A stretch of DNA of 64,000 bases from Cranoglanis bouderius (GCA_023630585.1 CM042539.1:26391255-26455254); one strand, 5' to 3'. Positions 10,117 to 21,795 are shown, counted from the stretch's first letter. Program-made: numbers and translations. Notes: generated from the letters alone by a model not told the origin.

Positions 10117-10649
10117 TCCCGCGCACCTGTCTTCTATTTCACTAACACGTTATTTAAGGACTTTTGTGTTACAGGTCTAACGCGAAGTATTGTTTGTTTT
10201 TTCCCAAATCTAACCTTACTGAGCTACTGCAACCTGGACTGATTCTCACGGCATTTGACATTAAGCTAAGTACTCTGGATTCCGATTTCCTCTCAAGCCC
10301 TCTTCCTATTTTACACATCTCGGTGATAGGTTTACTTGCACAAGTGTTTGATTTTCTGTTAGCGCTAATAGTTTGCACACCTTTTGTAATTACCACTATT
10401 TTGTTGTAAGGGTTCATTGCTGGATGCTGTTTTTGTTCGTTTTTTCCTTCCGTGGTTAAGTGTGTGTTTTTTGTACTGCTAGCGCTAATACTTTTGAGAG
10501 TGTGTACAAGCTCTGCTTCAATATCCTGCGAAGACTCGAAGCCTTCTAAAAGCCTGTTGTTTGCCCTGTGTCCTTTTCACATGTATGCTGAATAAAGTGA
10601 CGAAGTTTTTGACCGCAACTGTGTCCAGCCTGCTTCTGGTATCGTAACA
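9963..10649 (+). repeat. 3' LTR
   Basis: Identical by eye to the 5' LTR. It supplies the last 51 codons and the TAA stop (10114-10116) of Gag-Pol, and an AATAAA at 10591-10596. The hairpin at its start (9969-9987) is therefore also coding. The sense-oriented poly(A) signal could in principle terminate csmd transcripts. Confidence 0.95.
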
Positions 10650-10715
10650 GACAGTATGTCATGGCATCCTTTATCACAATATCGGTATTATATCCTCATA
10701 TTGCCCAGGCCTATC

Positions 10716-11420
10716 TGAACTCACCACAGTATCATGAGCAATTTGTAACTCACTGAAATAAAGTTTCCTTCTTGCACTTTTCACATATTCTGTTCTTTTG
10801 TAAATCACCTAGCTTCCGCACTATTTTGCAGTATTGCTCTTTACCTGGGATGTTAGTAAATCAGGAATTTCTTAAAGAAATCGTGCCGCGCTGAATGAAC
10901 TGTGCTGAGAGGAAGTGTTTGGTAATCAGAACTCACTGCTGAAGGACCTGAACATTGAAACTGAAGGATTTAACAGTGTGTTACTTTCAAACATCTGCTG
11001 AGTGCTGTATCGCAGAAACTAAGCGAAAGCGTTTGGGTGTAATTCTGCTTTAGAAGAATGACTGTAGCCCAGGCAATACAGAAGCGTCAACATTTACAGT
11101 TTAGCCATAAATTAGCACTTACTATGTCTTCTATAGTGACAAGAGACACCTGAAAACTTCACTTTTCTGCTTTTTCCAGCTAAATCAGCAGTCAAAACAA
11201 ATGAGAATAAAATCCGCCCAACAGAAAAGCATGATTTAATCATTTAATCATTTTTATCATATTGGCCTCCTATAGGAAAGGGATAATTATTTGATACTCT
11301 TCCCACTGAGACTTGTTAAAAATCTTAAAATAAAATAAATGAATCTTATATTTCAACCAAAATATAATTTCAAAGTATGAGAGAATTGGAGATTGTTACT
11401 TCTTTATTAACCCCTTGTTC
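10716..11420. other. Intronic sequence, no feature seen
   Basis: No ORF, repeat or RNA recognised in this AT-rich stretch between the split MITE and the TTTA-rich array. Confidence 0.4.
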
Positions 11421-11905
11421 ACTTGATCAAGGTGATCCATTTATTTATTTGTTTGTTGTCTTTCCTGTCTATTTATTTATTTTATATTTTTATAACCTAT
11501 TTTATTAGGTTGTTATTTAGGTACCTGTTTGTTTTTAGGTTTGCGATTTTTCATGCCTATTTGTTTATTTCTTTGTTTATTTATTTATTTATTTTATTTT
11601 GTGTTTATTTATGTATTTGTTTGTTTGTAAGTTTATTGCATTTATTGTCTGTTTGCTTATTTATTTATTTGTATTTATTTATTAGCTTGTTATGTATTTG
11701 TTTGTTCATTTATTCTATTTTGTCTTTATTAATTTATTTAATAATATGCTTGTTTGTAGGCTTGTCTTTATTTATTTATTCTATTTTATCTTTATTAATT
11801 TATTTAATAATATGCTTGTTTGTAGGCTTGTCTTTATTTATTTATTTTTAATTATCTGAATGTATAGCTTTTATTTTTACATATTTATTAGGTTTTTATA
11901 GGTAT
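11421..11905. repeat. TTTA/TTTG-rich degenerate array
   Basis: Composite of TTTA and TTTG tetranucleotides with recurring 'gtttgtttgtaggtttg'. A duplicated 55-60 bp block ('attctattttatctttattaatttatttaataatatgcttg' type) is repeated near 11711 and 11777. The long leucine- and phenylalanine-rich reading frame here is a by-product of the repeat. Confidence 0.75.
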
Positions 11906-11909
11906 AGCA

Positions 11910-12250
11910 GTCCCTCCAGGGTTTCGCAATTTTGCGATCGCATCATACTCGGAGGAGCTTGCGATTTCGAAAAATTCCAACAGATTTTCCTCTAAGACGT
12001 GTCATGTGACGTCATCACAACATGCATTCAGCCAAAGCCCGCTTTAATTCACGTGCGTCGAACATGAGCACAGCTAAAAGGTCTCATTTACCAACTAACA
12101 TCACTGCAAAAACTATTTCCTGCAATTGCAGTTTTGCCAATTCAAGTAGTTTTCTGCAACAAAAGCACAGAAAACGCTGCATGCAGCAGAATCAAGCATT
12201 TTTGCCCGTAACAGTAACAAACAAAATTCCAGTGAAATCCTGTACGGATT
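11910..12250 (+). repeat. Dispersed repeat, first of two inverted copies
   Basis: It begins 'cagtccctccagggtttcgc'. It shares many segments with the reverse complement of about 21420-21790, including 'aaggtctcattt', 'gcgtcgaacatgagcac' and 'gtcatgtgacgtcatcac'. No coding potential. An unnamed interspersed repeat is the safest call. Confidence 0.5.
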
Positions 12251-12259
12251 GATGTAGGT

Positions 12260-14160
12260 ATTGCTGGTTTTTTTATTTATTTTATTTTGTCTCTATTTAT
12301 TTATTTGTAGGTTTGTTATCCTTCTTTACTATTTCTTTATTTATTTGTTTGATTATTTGTTTGTTGTCTTTCTTGTCTATTCATTCATTCATTCACTGAA
12401 GGGGAAAGGACAGGGGAAAGACACATTTGCTTCAGTCACTTTTGCTTGACGCTGAATCTATCTAGATGAACTTTGACCTGGACTTTGACACAAGGCTGTG
12501 TGTTGTGAGCCAATAGAAAACAAGAAATCTCATCCAATGGTGTATGTTAGTGTTTTTGCGGAAAAATGATTTTTTTCTTTTTAGCAGTGTTGGCACGTTT
12601 GGAGTTCTGTATCTTTGTGTTCGTGTTTGCTGTATCGGAGGGGTTTCAGGAGAGGAATCAGACAGGAGGAAGTTAACTTTGTTCCTGCAGTGTGATGTAA
12701 TAACAGCAGGAATGAGATGAGCCTTATCTAGCATGAAGAGATCATGTGAAAACATTTTCTAGCACAGAAGAAACCTGCAGGATGTAGTGGAACATGTTAT
12801 TTGCTCGACAGCAGCGATGTGGATATTGATGGAAGGCTCGAGCATCAGACAGTATTTTGTAGGCAGATCAATTCCACCTTGTTAGAATTCAGCTTCAGGT
12901 CCATGTCCAGGCTAAGCCATCATGTCAGGATCTGGATGCAGTTTGGATGAAGGTGGAGAGCTAGAGCTGAGCGACGTAATATGATATAATATTGTAATAT
13001 AGAGTATTATATACATGGTATACATATCCTATGTATAATTTTATATCAGGATACATTTGTTATGTGAACTATCAGGAGTATTATGTGTCACTGCTTTTCT
13101 AACCTCACTATTATTCGCTGTTAACTGATTGGACATTTTCTATCATTTTATTTACAGCATTTTAGCATAACATTTTCCCTCCTTGTCCTTACTAAACAAT
13201 ACTTTTCTAAATGTTCGATAATAAAAAAATCTCTGAATATATATTTTATTTTTTATAAAATGCATTCACAGTTTGTTAGGGAAATGAAATATCCCCCTGC
13301 ATATCATGTCGTAAACAATTAGCGCAATCTTTTTGCCATATTGCAATCTATAGGAAAAGAAAATATAATATTTCAGAGTTGTATCAGACATTTGAAGATC
13401 ATTACTTCTTAACTGTAAAACTTTACAAACCCCTTATTCACTTGATTGACTGATTGATTGTCTTGTTTGTTTGTTTTTTCTTTCTTCCTTTGTAGGTTTT
13501 TTGTCTATTTATTCAACAACACTAAAAATTATTTCTCCTTTTTATTTTCCTAAATAAATCTCCTAAAACATATTTATTTATTTATTATCTCTTGTCTTTA
13601 TTTAGTTGTTTGTTTGTAGGTTTGTCTTTCTTGTATATTTCTGTCCTTATTTGTTGTTTTTGTCTTTCTTGTCTGTTTATATATTGTTTAACAAAAATCT
13701 AACAATGCTAAAAATGATTTCTCCTTTTTTGTCTGTATTGTTTTTCTTTCTTTATTTATTTGTTCGTTTGTTGGTTGTTGTCTTGCTTGTCTATGTATTT
13801 ATTTCTTTAGTCGTTTACTTAATTTTCTCTTTCTCTTTACTTATTAGCTTGTTTGTTTGTAGGTTTGTTGTCTTGTTTATTTATTTATTTATATATTTAA
13901 TTATTTAACAAAAATTTAACAATAGTAAAAATCTTTTGTTCTTTCTTTCTTTCTTTCTTTTATACTCCTGTAGATCCTAAATCCTAAGCCATCCTGAAAC
14001 ATTTCTCCTACTTAATGCACCGTTTTATAAAACATATTAATGAGATTCAGGAAATTAAAGCCGTCTACCTCCGCCTGTACACACTCAAATCCCTGAACAT
14101 GTAAATGTGCCTCTTTTTCTAAGTATTGTTACTATTGCTAATGGCTGAGCTGAATATAAG
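12260..14160. other. Intron with TTTA-rich arrays, no gene
   Basis: Short TTTA-rich tracts occur at 12270-12400 and 13440-13970, the latter ending in a CTTT run. A fragment near 12965-13060 ('agcgacgtaatatgatata') resembles the edge of the MITE family at 43.25 kb. The rest (12400-12960, 13070-13440 and 13970-14160) shows nothing recognisable. Confidence 0.4.
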
Positions 14161-14163
14161 ATG

Positions 14164-14735
14164 CACTATATGGCTAAAAGTATGTGCACCCCTGACCCTC
14201 ACACTTGAATGCGCTTGTTGAACATCCCATTCCAGATTTATTCCCCATTGGCTGTTATAATAAGCTCCACTCTTCTGGGAAGGCTTTCCACTAGATTTTG
14301 GAGCGTGGCTGTGGGGATTTGTGTTCATTCACATTGTGTTCAGGTAATGGTAGCTCAGTGGTTAAGACATTGGCCTACTGATTGGAAGGTTCAAACCCCA
14401 GCACCGCCAAGCTGCCACTGTTGGGCCCTTGAGTGAGGCCCTTAACCCTGAATTGCTCAGCTGTATAAATGAGGTTATAAATGAGGATAAATGTAAGTCG
14501 CTCTGGATAAGGGTCTCTGCCAAATGCCGCAAATGTAAATGTAACAAGAGCGTTAATGCGGTTGAGGTCACACGCTGTGTGAGGAGGCTCCAGTTCATCC
14601 CGAAGGTGTTCAGTGGGGTTGAGGTCAGGGCTCTGTGCAGGACACTCGAGTTCTTCCAACCTTCACACACCATGTCTTCATGGAGCTCGTTTAATGCACA
14701 GGGGCATTGTCATGATGTAACAGGTTTGAGAAATG
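14164..14735 (-). mobile_element. Tc1-type element fragment with a SINE inside
   Basis: The left end 'cactatatggctaaaagtat' is typical of a fish Tc1-type family. The minus strand keeps a piece of transposase C-terminal region ('CPAQSPDLNPTEHLRDELE' near 14640-14585). The element is interrupted by a SINE at about 14343-14545. The right end is missing: similarity stops near 14735 after a segment corresponding to 'ggggcattgtcatg'. Clearly inactive. Confidence 0.75.
14343..14545 (+). mobile_element. tRNA-derived SINE
   Basis: A tRNA-like head carries an A box (tagctcagtgg, 14351-14361) and a B box (ggttcaaacccc, 14388-14399). A body and a tail with 'gtcgctctggataagg' and 'tgccaaatgc' follow. The same tail is found in reverse orientation at about 50584-50640 and near 29541. 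The polymerase III promoter boxes are intact, but this is not a tRNA gene. Confidence 0.8.
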
Positions 14736-14739
14736 TGGA

Positions 14740-15550
14740 ATGAAAGTGAAATAGATGAAAAATGAAACAGAAGGAGACGAAACACATTATAATTATTCTC
14801 TTTCCTGATCTACGCACATTTTGTTTCTGATTTTAACAGTGTTTGCAGTTTCCTTCTTTGAAATGCACCATGATGTTAAGACGTGGGTTAAAACACTGGC
14901 AGATATGACTTTGAAGTAATTTCCAATATTGAAGGCTTATCCTTGTCCAAACAAACAGTGCTGGAAATGTGTCCCTCCTGATGCATTTTTAATAAGTGGC
15001 ACTCTTGCTTCGAAATTTGGGCAGTGGGTAACTGAAGGAATGAGAAGAAATAACTTTTCATGAGATTTGATTCTATTGACCGGCAGCTCCTTTGTTGCCT
15101 TTGCTGCCGGCTCTGTCTAATGATTACACCCCCACCCCTTTTTTTCACCACAGCTCAGATTCTTCGCTGTCAAAATAACTTCTCAGTGAGGAAATGCTTA
15201 TTTCCCAGTTTGCACTAACATGCCTGAACACTCATGATTGTTTTTATTTTATTTAATTTATTTTTTTTATCTTCTCCCAAGCACGCTAATTGTGTTAAAC
15301 TAGCTGTGTCCCAGACGTTTAGGAGTAACCGTGCGGTCTTTATTTTTGTCTTTTGTTCTTTCTTTAGCTCAGATGGCAGCGTGCGGCTGCTGTGTCAGTG
15401 TGTGTTTCTGTGCCGTGATAATCAGCGACTCATTGAGCATAATGAAGTGTGTGAAATGGTTGCTCATTGCATAGTTCTCAGCACTGTGGGGGATCATTTT
15501 TTGGAGACAAAATCAGTTGTATTGAAACTTTTTGACATTAGTACATTTCA
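14740..15550. other. Intronic sequence, no feature seen
   Basis: Nothing recognisable; open frames here have no family resemblance. Confidence 0.4.
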
Positions 15551-15554
15551 TCGC

Positions 15555-16100
15555 AACATGTTGGGGGTGTGCTGTTATAGGACAATAATCAGCAACAGCA
15601 TTGATGTAGCTAAGTTACTGTTACCACCGTGTAGTTGATTATTTTCCAATAACGGCGCATGCTGAAGTGTATTTCTCTTAAACTACAGCAATATGTCTTA
15701 TTTTCACACAAAAAAGTGACATTTTGTACTTTTTATCCATTTAGAGTTATATTTAATGTTGTGGAATTTCTAAGATACAGGTTAGTTCCTTTTATTGCTT
15801 ACGTTATTGTGGCTATAAACATTCGTTCCATCTCTTTTTCTCTCCCTTGAAGTTAATAAGACAAAAAATGACACTGGAGACTCCTTCCATAAATGTTTAA
15901 TAAATGTCTCCTGATCAACAGTTTGTTAAATCTGTTTACATAGAGTACAGCATGGCACGTCCAGCGTACAAGTCCCTGGGTATGTAGAAATGATAACGTA
16001 TTTGAATGAGTGCATTCATATAAACCTGCAGCTCTTAGAAACTTGACCAACAACTTCTGACCAGATCAGAATCGAGAACTCAACATCTCTGTGGTGTAAA
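15555..16100 (-). repeat. Dispersed repeat family, reverse copy
   Basis: In reverse it carries the family modules in order: the 'ctgattctgatc' end near 16070-16055, 'ggagtctccagtgtca' at about 15890-15870, and 'ggataaaaagta' near 15740-15725. It ends in 'tgctgttatag' modules near 15570. Same family as 1011-4060 and 49929-50560. The next 500 bases (16101-16600) show nothing. Confidence 0.6.
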
Positions 16101-16599
16101 CTGAAAACCACTCCAAGCACTACCCAAGGTCACAAAGTGTTTTTTATTTTTTTTTAATTTCTGTTCAAAGTAGCGAAATTTTACAAAAGGGGGCATTATT
16201 ATTATGCATTATTCTTTTAAGCCAGAATAATGTAATGGATCAACTTTAAACATGAGATGAAACAGAAGCGCACGCTTGGATTCAACGCACCTTTTTAAAG
16301 GAGACGGATTTTAAAGCGTGCCCGCATTATCTACAGGAATGTGTAGTAACTCGGATGAATCTGCAACGTTTAAAATAATGTTCTCCACCAGTTACAATTT
16401 ACGTAACAAATTAAAAGATGTTTAACACGTTTAAATGTATTCTCCAATTTATGTAAGGAATTAGCTTGAGTGGCGTGAAATATATCTATATATCTAATCA
16501 ACGCGTGTTGTGACCAGTTATAAATATACATCAGCCATGAAAGGGAATTCATGTATGTGCACATGTACATATAGATAATTAACTACAACGGATTATAAT

Positions 16600-17750
16600 T
16601 AATTATGACTATGTATGTGGCCTAGATCAGCTTTATGAACTCTAAAGAGTGAGTTTATCCTTCTGGCCAGGAAGAATTAACTCACTAAGTTTGTTATTAA
16701 AAATTAGAGCGGGTAACAGAGATCTTATGCAGCGTTTAATGGACTCATCACGTGACCAAAAACAGAGAAAATCAAGCGTGGGATAATAAATTTTAATAGC
16801 TATATGTGACTATGGATACACACGACTAACTCTAAGCAGAACATACATATATACACATCTATATACAGGGAGAGAAAAGGGATAGAGAGAAAGTGATGAA
16901 AGAAAGGGAAGCAGACAAAAACACAACTATTTAGCCTTTTTCAGAACCAGCACGAACTTAATTCTCCTGTAACACAGGGGTCCAATCTTAACGCAGATAT
17001 AGGTCATTAACTATACTTGCATAGCCTCAAGGTTGAGAGTTTGTGCGAGGTCGGGTAGAGTTCGCTGGTTCGTTGTTGTTTGAAAAGGCGTGAGCCCGGA
17101 GGTAGTTGCATCTTGTGTCCGGAGAGAGAGAGATCCTGGCTTCCTCTTCCCGGGGCACGTGGCCCCGGGGGAGAGAAACCGGAAGAAGTGAAGTTGAGAA
17201 GTGAAGTCAAACTCTGAAGTCTAACTCTCAAATCCTCCTGAAGTGAGCGTGGTGTTGTTTTAAAAACAACACCAACGCACACGCCTCTTTGGGCTATGGG
17301 CCAATCAGGAAGTTGGGTTTGCATGTCCGGATGACTCTCTTTGTCTGGTCTCGGACCCTAATTTAAATGTTGAGGGAGGAGCCGGTCTATACCGTGTTAT
17401 AAATGAAATTAAAGGAAAAACATGAAATGATGTATCCCATTGCAATGTGATATGCATAATCAATCCGGGTATCTCGAGACGATTAACTACATACCAAATT
17501 CGATGGATTTGTAAAGAATATTACAAATAAAACCTGGTTACAGACATTTAAAATGATATGCTAGATTAAACTATCTAAAGTCATTACGGTTAGTTACATA
17601 AACACACAATACATGTAAACAAAATAACATCACACTATTTAGACATGGAATAATTACATATAATTACACGTTACATTGAAGAGAGAGGGGTTTCTCCATT
17701 GTGTGTGTAAGGTAAGTGTGGGGGTGTGTGTGTGTGTCGTAAAGTAAGTG

Positions 17751-17789
<39 letters not shown>

Positions 17790-17990
17790 TGGATCCCTGC
17801 TGACGAACTAATCATGAAGTTTCCCAGACGTTCAGTCATCAAAGGTTTCTTTTATTGCAGGGGTAAGTCCTGTGTGGGTCCCAGAGAGACTTTTTGCATT
17901 CCAAAGGTGCATCTGGTCAAAGGAGGCCTCTCGGGGTTACTCTATGTTTAGTTTGGGTTAATTTAGAAATCAGTTTGAGCATAGATCATA
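16600..17990 (-). other. CpG-richer segment with LTR-like features
   Basis: This segment is less AT-rich than its surroundings. It contains a palindrome with 7-bp arms around CACGTG (17150-17170), an 11-bp-arm inverted repeat of ggtgttgtttt (17250-17273), and a CCAAT motif near 17302. Read on the minus strand, 17860-17800 has AATAAA followed by 'ctgaacgtctggg', which looks like the R-U5 part of a retroviral-type LTR. No primer site, protein frame or second LTR was found. A solo LTR remnant or an intronic regulatory island are both possible. Confidence 0.3.
17724..17788. repeat. (TG)n microsatellite
   Basis: An interrupted then pure TG run, embedded in the LTR-like segment. Confidence 0.95.
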
Positions 17991-18491
17991 CGCTACATCA
18001 ACCATGAAAGCAATCAAAGCACTAACCATACATGTACACCATTATCGAAGTCCTATGTCATTATTATGAAGCGTTTAAATCCTGCTGACTGTCAGGATTG
18101 TCATCTTGCCCGTAAACAGGGCTCTCTTCCACAAGTCTAATGATTTACACGAGCTGATTATCTGCTCCTCTGGCTCTTGATTATGAACCCAACAAGCGTG
18201 AGGTGACAGCGCTGCACTGAGCCTCATTCATCCGTGAGAGCAAATGCACACGATGGGGCGCTTGACCTTTCAGAATAAACACACGTTACTGAGAGTGAAT
18301 GAGAGTGATGGTGAGATTATTACAGCCATAACGCCAATGGCACGATCATCGCTTTATTGGTTATGCAAATGCAGGCGGAATTTTCTTAGCATGTGTTTCT
18401 TTTTTTTTTTTTTTCCCGGTAGCTGAGAATTTCTACATATGGCTCTCACTACAAAGGAAGTAAGATGATTATAGATGATCAGTATGATTTA

Positions 18492-19053
18492 CAGTACTGT
18501 GCAAAAGTTTAAGGCACATGCAAAGAAATGCTGTAGAGCAAAGATGCCTTCAAAATAATGAAATTAAATGTTTATACATTTTGTTAAAAATACCATAAAG
18601 AGCAGTAAACAGTAGTAAATGAAACAAAGTCAATATTTGGTGGAACAAAAAAATAAAAATAAAAATAGTAGTCTCCGGTACAATTAGTGTAGTTTTATAA
18701 GGAAATGAGCTGGTAAGTTTTATTGAGCATCTTGCAGAACCAGGCGCAGTTCTTCTGGACACTTTGACTTTCACACTTGCTTCTTATTTTTGCAGCGAAA
18801 CCCAGCAGCCTTCATTGTGTTTTTTTGTCTGAAAAGTGTCTCTTACGTAATATGCTGCTTTCTTTAATGACATGCAAACATTTTTCTGTAACATTTAATT
18901 TTGTGCTAGAAAACTAATTTGGGAATCTAAAATGTTTTTTGTACTGAGTTGATAATGTGTATAATGTATAATGTATGTAAGTCATAAATTAAAAAATCTA
19001 TAACAAAGTTTGTACTAAAAAAATAGGGTGCCTAAAGCCTTTGCACAGTACTG
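18492..19053 (+). mobile_element. Non-autonomous DNA transposon, CAGTACTG ends, copy 1
   Basis: Both ends are the self-complementary CAGTACTG, with inverted repeats CAGTACTGTGCAAAAG and 'cctttgcacagtactg', and TA at 18490-18491. About 560 bp, closely similar throughout to 40406-40940 and to the reverse complement of 45323-45878. No transposase domain is recognised. TA targeting and TIR style suggest a Tc1/mariner-dependent MITE. Confidence 0.8.
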
Positions 19054-19069
19054 TGTATGTTAGGAATAA

Positions 19070-19685
19070 AACACATGGGGTTGTGCTGTTATAGGAAAAT
19101 TAGCAACAATCACAAAGTGTGATGAAGGTACTGTTACCACCCTCAAGTTTCCAATGACAGCATGTTTTATTCATCTTATATCACAGCAATTTTCCAACAT
19201 TGGCAATATTTTTTATTACTAAAGAATGATATGCACTTTTTATCCATTTATAGGTACATTTAATGTTCAGGAATGTCCATGACACAAGTGAGCTCTTGTT
19301 CTCACGTACGTTCTCACACACAGCTAGAAATAGTTGTTCCCACACTAGTTTTTTTTCCCCCTCTCTTTTTAAATTAGACAAAGACAAAACAAAAAAAGCA
19401 AACAGACAAAATAAACAGACAAAATAAACAAACCAAGAAACAAAAAAATGCAGCTTGTTATAGCTAGAAATCAGGAGGTGTAAACTCCTATTCTGAAGAC
19501 TTTCCCATGCGCAAAACTTAGTTACAATACTCATCCGACCATACAAAGCAACAAAGTAACAAGAATGAGCTGTTACTATAGAAACGGCACTTTGTGTGAT
19601 TTTGTCTGCCCTGCCGTTATAGAAAATTAATCAACACCTTCTGACCAATCAGATGGCAGGTAGAACAGCAGTTAATTACATGAAG
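19070..19685 (-). repeat. Dispersed repeat family, reverse copy
   Basis: Contains reversed family modules: 'gctgttataggaaaatta', 'tttttatccatttatag' followed by 'acatttaatgttc', and the end 'aatcaacaccttctgaccaa'. Starts right after the CAGTACTG element. Degenerate, with A/C-rich low complexity in the middle (19375-19450). Confidence 0.55.
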
Positions 19686-21415
19686 TTTCTTAACTGTAGA
19701 AGTGCTAGCAGTAAAAACAAAGTTAAGTCCCAAAATAATTTGAGGGGGCAAAAACTGCACCTCTCTTGTAAAGTTTGTCACAAAAAAAGCAAACTGAAGA
19801 ATTCGAAAGCTGTGGTATAAATGAAAACAATGTAATATTCTAACTATGTAATTGAGTGTAAGTGGGAAGCGAGGGGTCTCAAAAATAACAGTGTGTGGAA
19901 GGGCTTAGGGGTCAAAACTAGGGTGGACGTGACAATTGCTAGTTCCATTCATCCTCCATTATTCCAGGACTAATTGCACCATTCTGATTACAAAACCCTA
20001 ATTAGCTCGGCAGGGTAGAAATAAATGGAAGTGGTGGGCCTGGATGAGCGTGCGTCTCCGACCTGCTCAGTTATTCACGCGTAATTGAGTTGTTGCAAAT
20101 ATTCCATTTTAAATTTTAAATAAAAATATTGAATGCGAGATAGAAACACATATGCAAGTGAAAAATGGAAGATGGCTTGAGTAAATAACAGACCGTGCTA
20201 CAGCCTGAAGCTCTGAATTACCGTACAAGCTCTGCAAAGAAGATAAATGCACTGGGAAAGTGTGTGTGCTTTTAATGAGTTGTAATGTGTATGTACTGCA
20301 GCATTTTCTTCCAGTTCATCGTGTTTATTCCTTTCCGCAGCATATTTACACAGAGTGTGAATGTAATCTAAACCGTTTCTATCGTCTGTGTTTGGTTACC
20401 GCTGTGCGTGTTGCGGTGTACGTCTCACCTGAGACCTGAGGTCTGAGATCATGTTGACTGACGCAATGCTTGAGCTCATTACACACCTCTGTGGACCGAT
20501 GGAACGTCTCAGGCCCAAATTTAACCTTGGATGGTCATCATTTATCAAAGCAGCAGACACTAAAATCACAGCATATCTGTGCAAGACAGGAAATGTTCTT
20601 AATTGGCTGTGATTGTGCATTATCATTCGTGTAACAGTGTCCGATTTAATGTTCCTGAAGACGGCTGAGAGATTTTCTAATGATTCAAGTGCTCTCGCTT
20701 ATCTTTTACTCAGACTAATGTGCTTTTCCCTTCTTTTTTTTTTTACCCCAATGTAACCATGATTGACTTTTACGTTTTTCAAGATTTGCTGGTTAAACTG
20801 GGTGGCTGTATTTTTCGCAGATCGAGCTTCGTAACAAATCACTTTTAATGAATTCAATCAGAAAAGATGTAAGAAAAGGAAAGAAAGACATGAGGAATGA
20901 ATGTATTTACCAAATGAAACACCACGTCACTCACTGAAGTGTGACTTTAAAGTGACTGTAGTGGATTCACTCATTGATGACACGTCTTCCAGCTGTAAAA
21001 CAACTGGGTTGTTGTAAGTGTACAGTATATCACATGCTTAAATGTTGACATTTTGCCTAAACAAAATTCTACAGCTCGGCGTATTGATAGACTTTCATGT
21101 AAGGATTTGTAAGTCATGTTTGGTGTATGATTATTGTTATCAGGGAATAGAAGTCTGTTTCACCCAAAATATGATATTTCTGGTGGTTTAGTGTGAGTTA
21201 CTGGAATGTATAAGCACAAACAAAACAAAATGTCACATGCTGCGAAACGCTGGAATGTTACATGGGCCGCTATCTTGGGTCACGTTTTTCCTTGGCACAA
21301 TTCTGAATTATTCTGCTCTCCAAAGCCTTGCCTTCTATAGGTAACATAATTTTCATCCCAATTTGGTCATTTTGCAAATCCCCACCCTAGCTGGCTCTCC
21401 ACGTTCACACAACAG
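19686..21415. other. Intron, mostly unique sequence
   Basis: No exon or repeat recognised. Positions about 19930-20120 have a non-repetitive texture with several TAATTA/TAATTG cores and could be a conserved non-coding element; comparison with other fish would be needed. Confidence 0.35.
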
Positions 21416-21419
21416 CCAC

Positions 21420-21795
21420 CGATCAGTCCTTATAGGATTTCACTGAGTTTTTTTGTGATTGTTGCAGCCAAAAATGTTTGTTTTTGCAGCGGCTTTTTTC
21501 AAATTTTTCAAAAGTTTTTCGTGCTTTTTTTTTTTTTTAAGAAAACTTCTTGAATTGGTGAAATTGCAATCGCACGAAATTGTTTTGCATGGTCTTTCAC
21601 AGTGATGCTTGTTGGCAAATGAGACCTTTTAGCTGTACTCATGTTTGACGCACGTGAATCAAAAAGAGCTTTGGTTGAATGTGTGTTGTGATGATGTCAC
21701 ATGATGCGTCTTGGCCCAAATCTGCAGAGAATCTGCGGTAATAGTTTGCTTGATTTTGCATTAGTCTCTGCAACCTTGGGGGTACTGACCAATTG
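21420..21795 (-). repeat. Dispersed repeat, inverted copy of 11910-12250
   Basis: Reverse-complement similarity to 11910-12250 through 'gagaccttttagctgt', 'catgtttgacgcacgtgaat' and 'gatgatgtcacatgatgcgt'. Contains a poly-T run near 21525. No ORF of note. Confidence 0.5.

Larger units (their letters stand above)
5030..10649 (+). mobile_element. Complete Ty3/Gypsy chromodomain LTR retrotransposon
   Basis: A 5620-bp element bounded by 687-bp LTRs, each starting TGTTA and ending TAACA. It carries one Gag-Pol frame in the order Gag with CCHC zinc knuckle, protease, reverse transcriptase, RNase H, integrase, chromodomain. Integrase after RNase H is the Ty3/Gypsy order. The chromodomain and the apparent self-priming site point to the Tf1/sushi lineage of chromoviruses. 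Base composition is clearly richer in GC than the surrounding intron. Every part looks intact, so a young and possibly mobile copy is inferred. It has the same orientation as the csmd exons downstream. Confidence 0.95.
4818..10715. mobile_element. MITE-like repeat split by the LTR retrotransposon
   Basis: The left part (4818-5029) begins with 'gtgggcgatatgac' and is AT-rich. The right part (10655-10715) ends with the near-inverse 'catattgcccaggcctat'. Joined across the insertion and its 5-bp duplication, they form a short element of the type with GGGCGATATG-like ends that is common in fish genomes. Related sequences occur at 43.25 and 43.69 kb. Superfamily assignment (possibly hAT-related) is not certain. 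Confidence 0.5.

Noticed and set aside
11423..11851. 142-residue Leu/Phe/Tyr-rich frame resembling a membrane protein
   Set aside because: By-product of TTTA/TTTG repeats.
14343..14420. Possible tRNA gene (A and B boxes present)
   Set aside because: No cloverleaf or acceptor pairing visible and the sequence continues into a SINE body with a shared tail.
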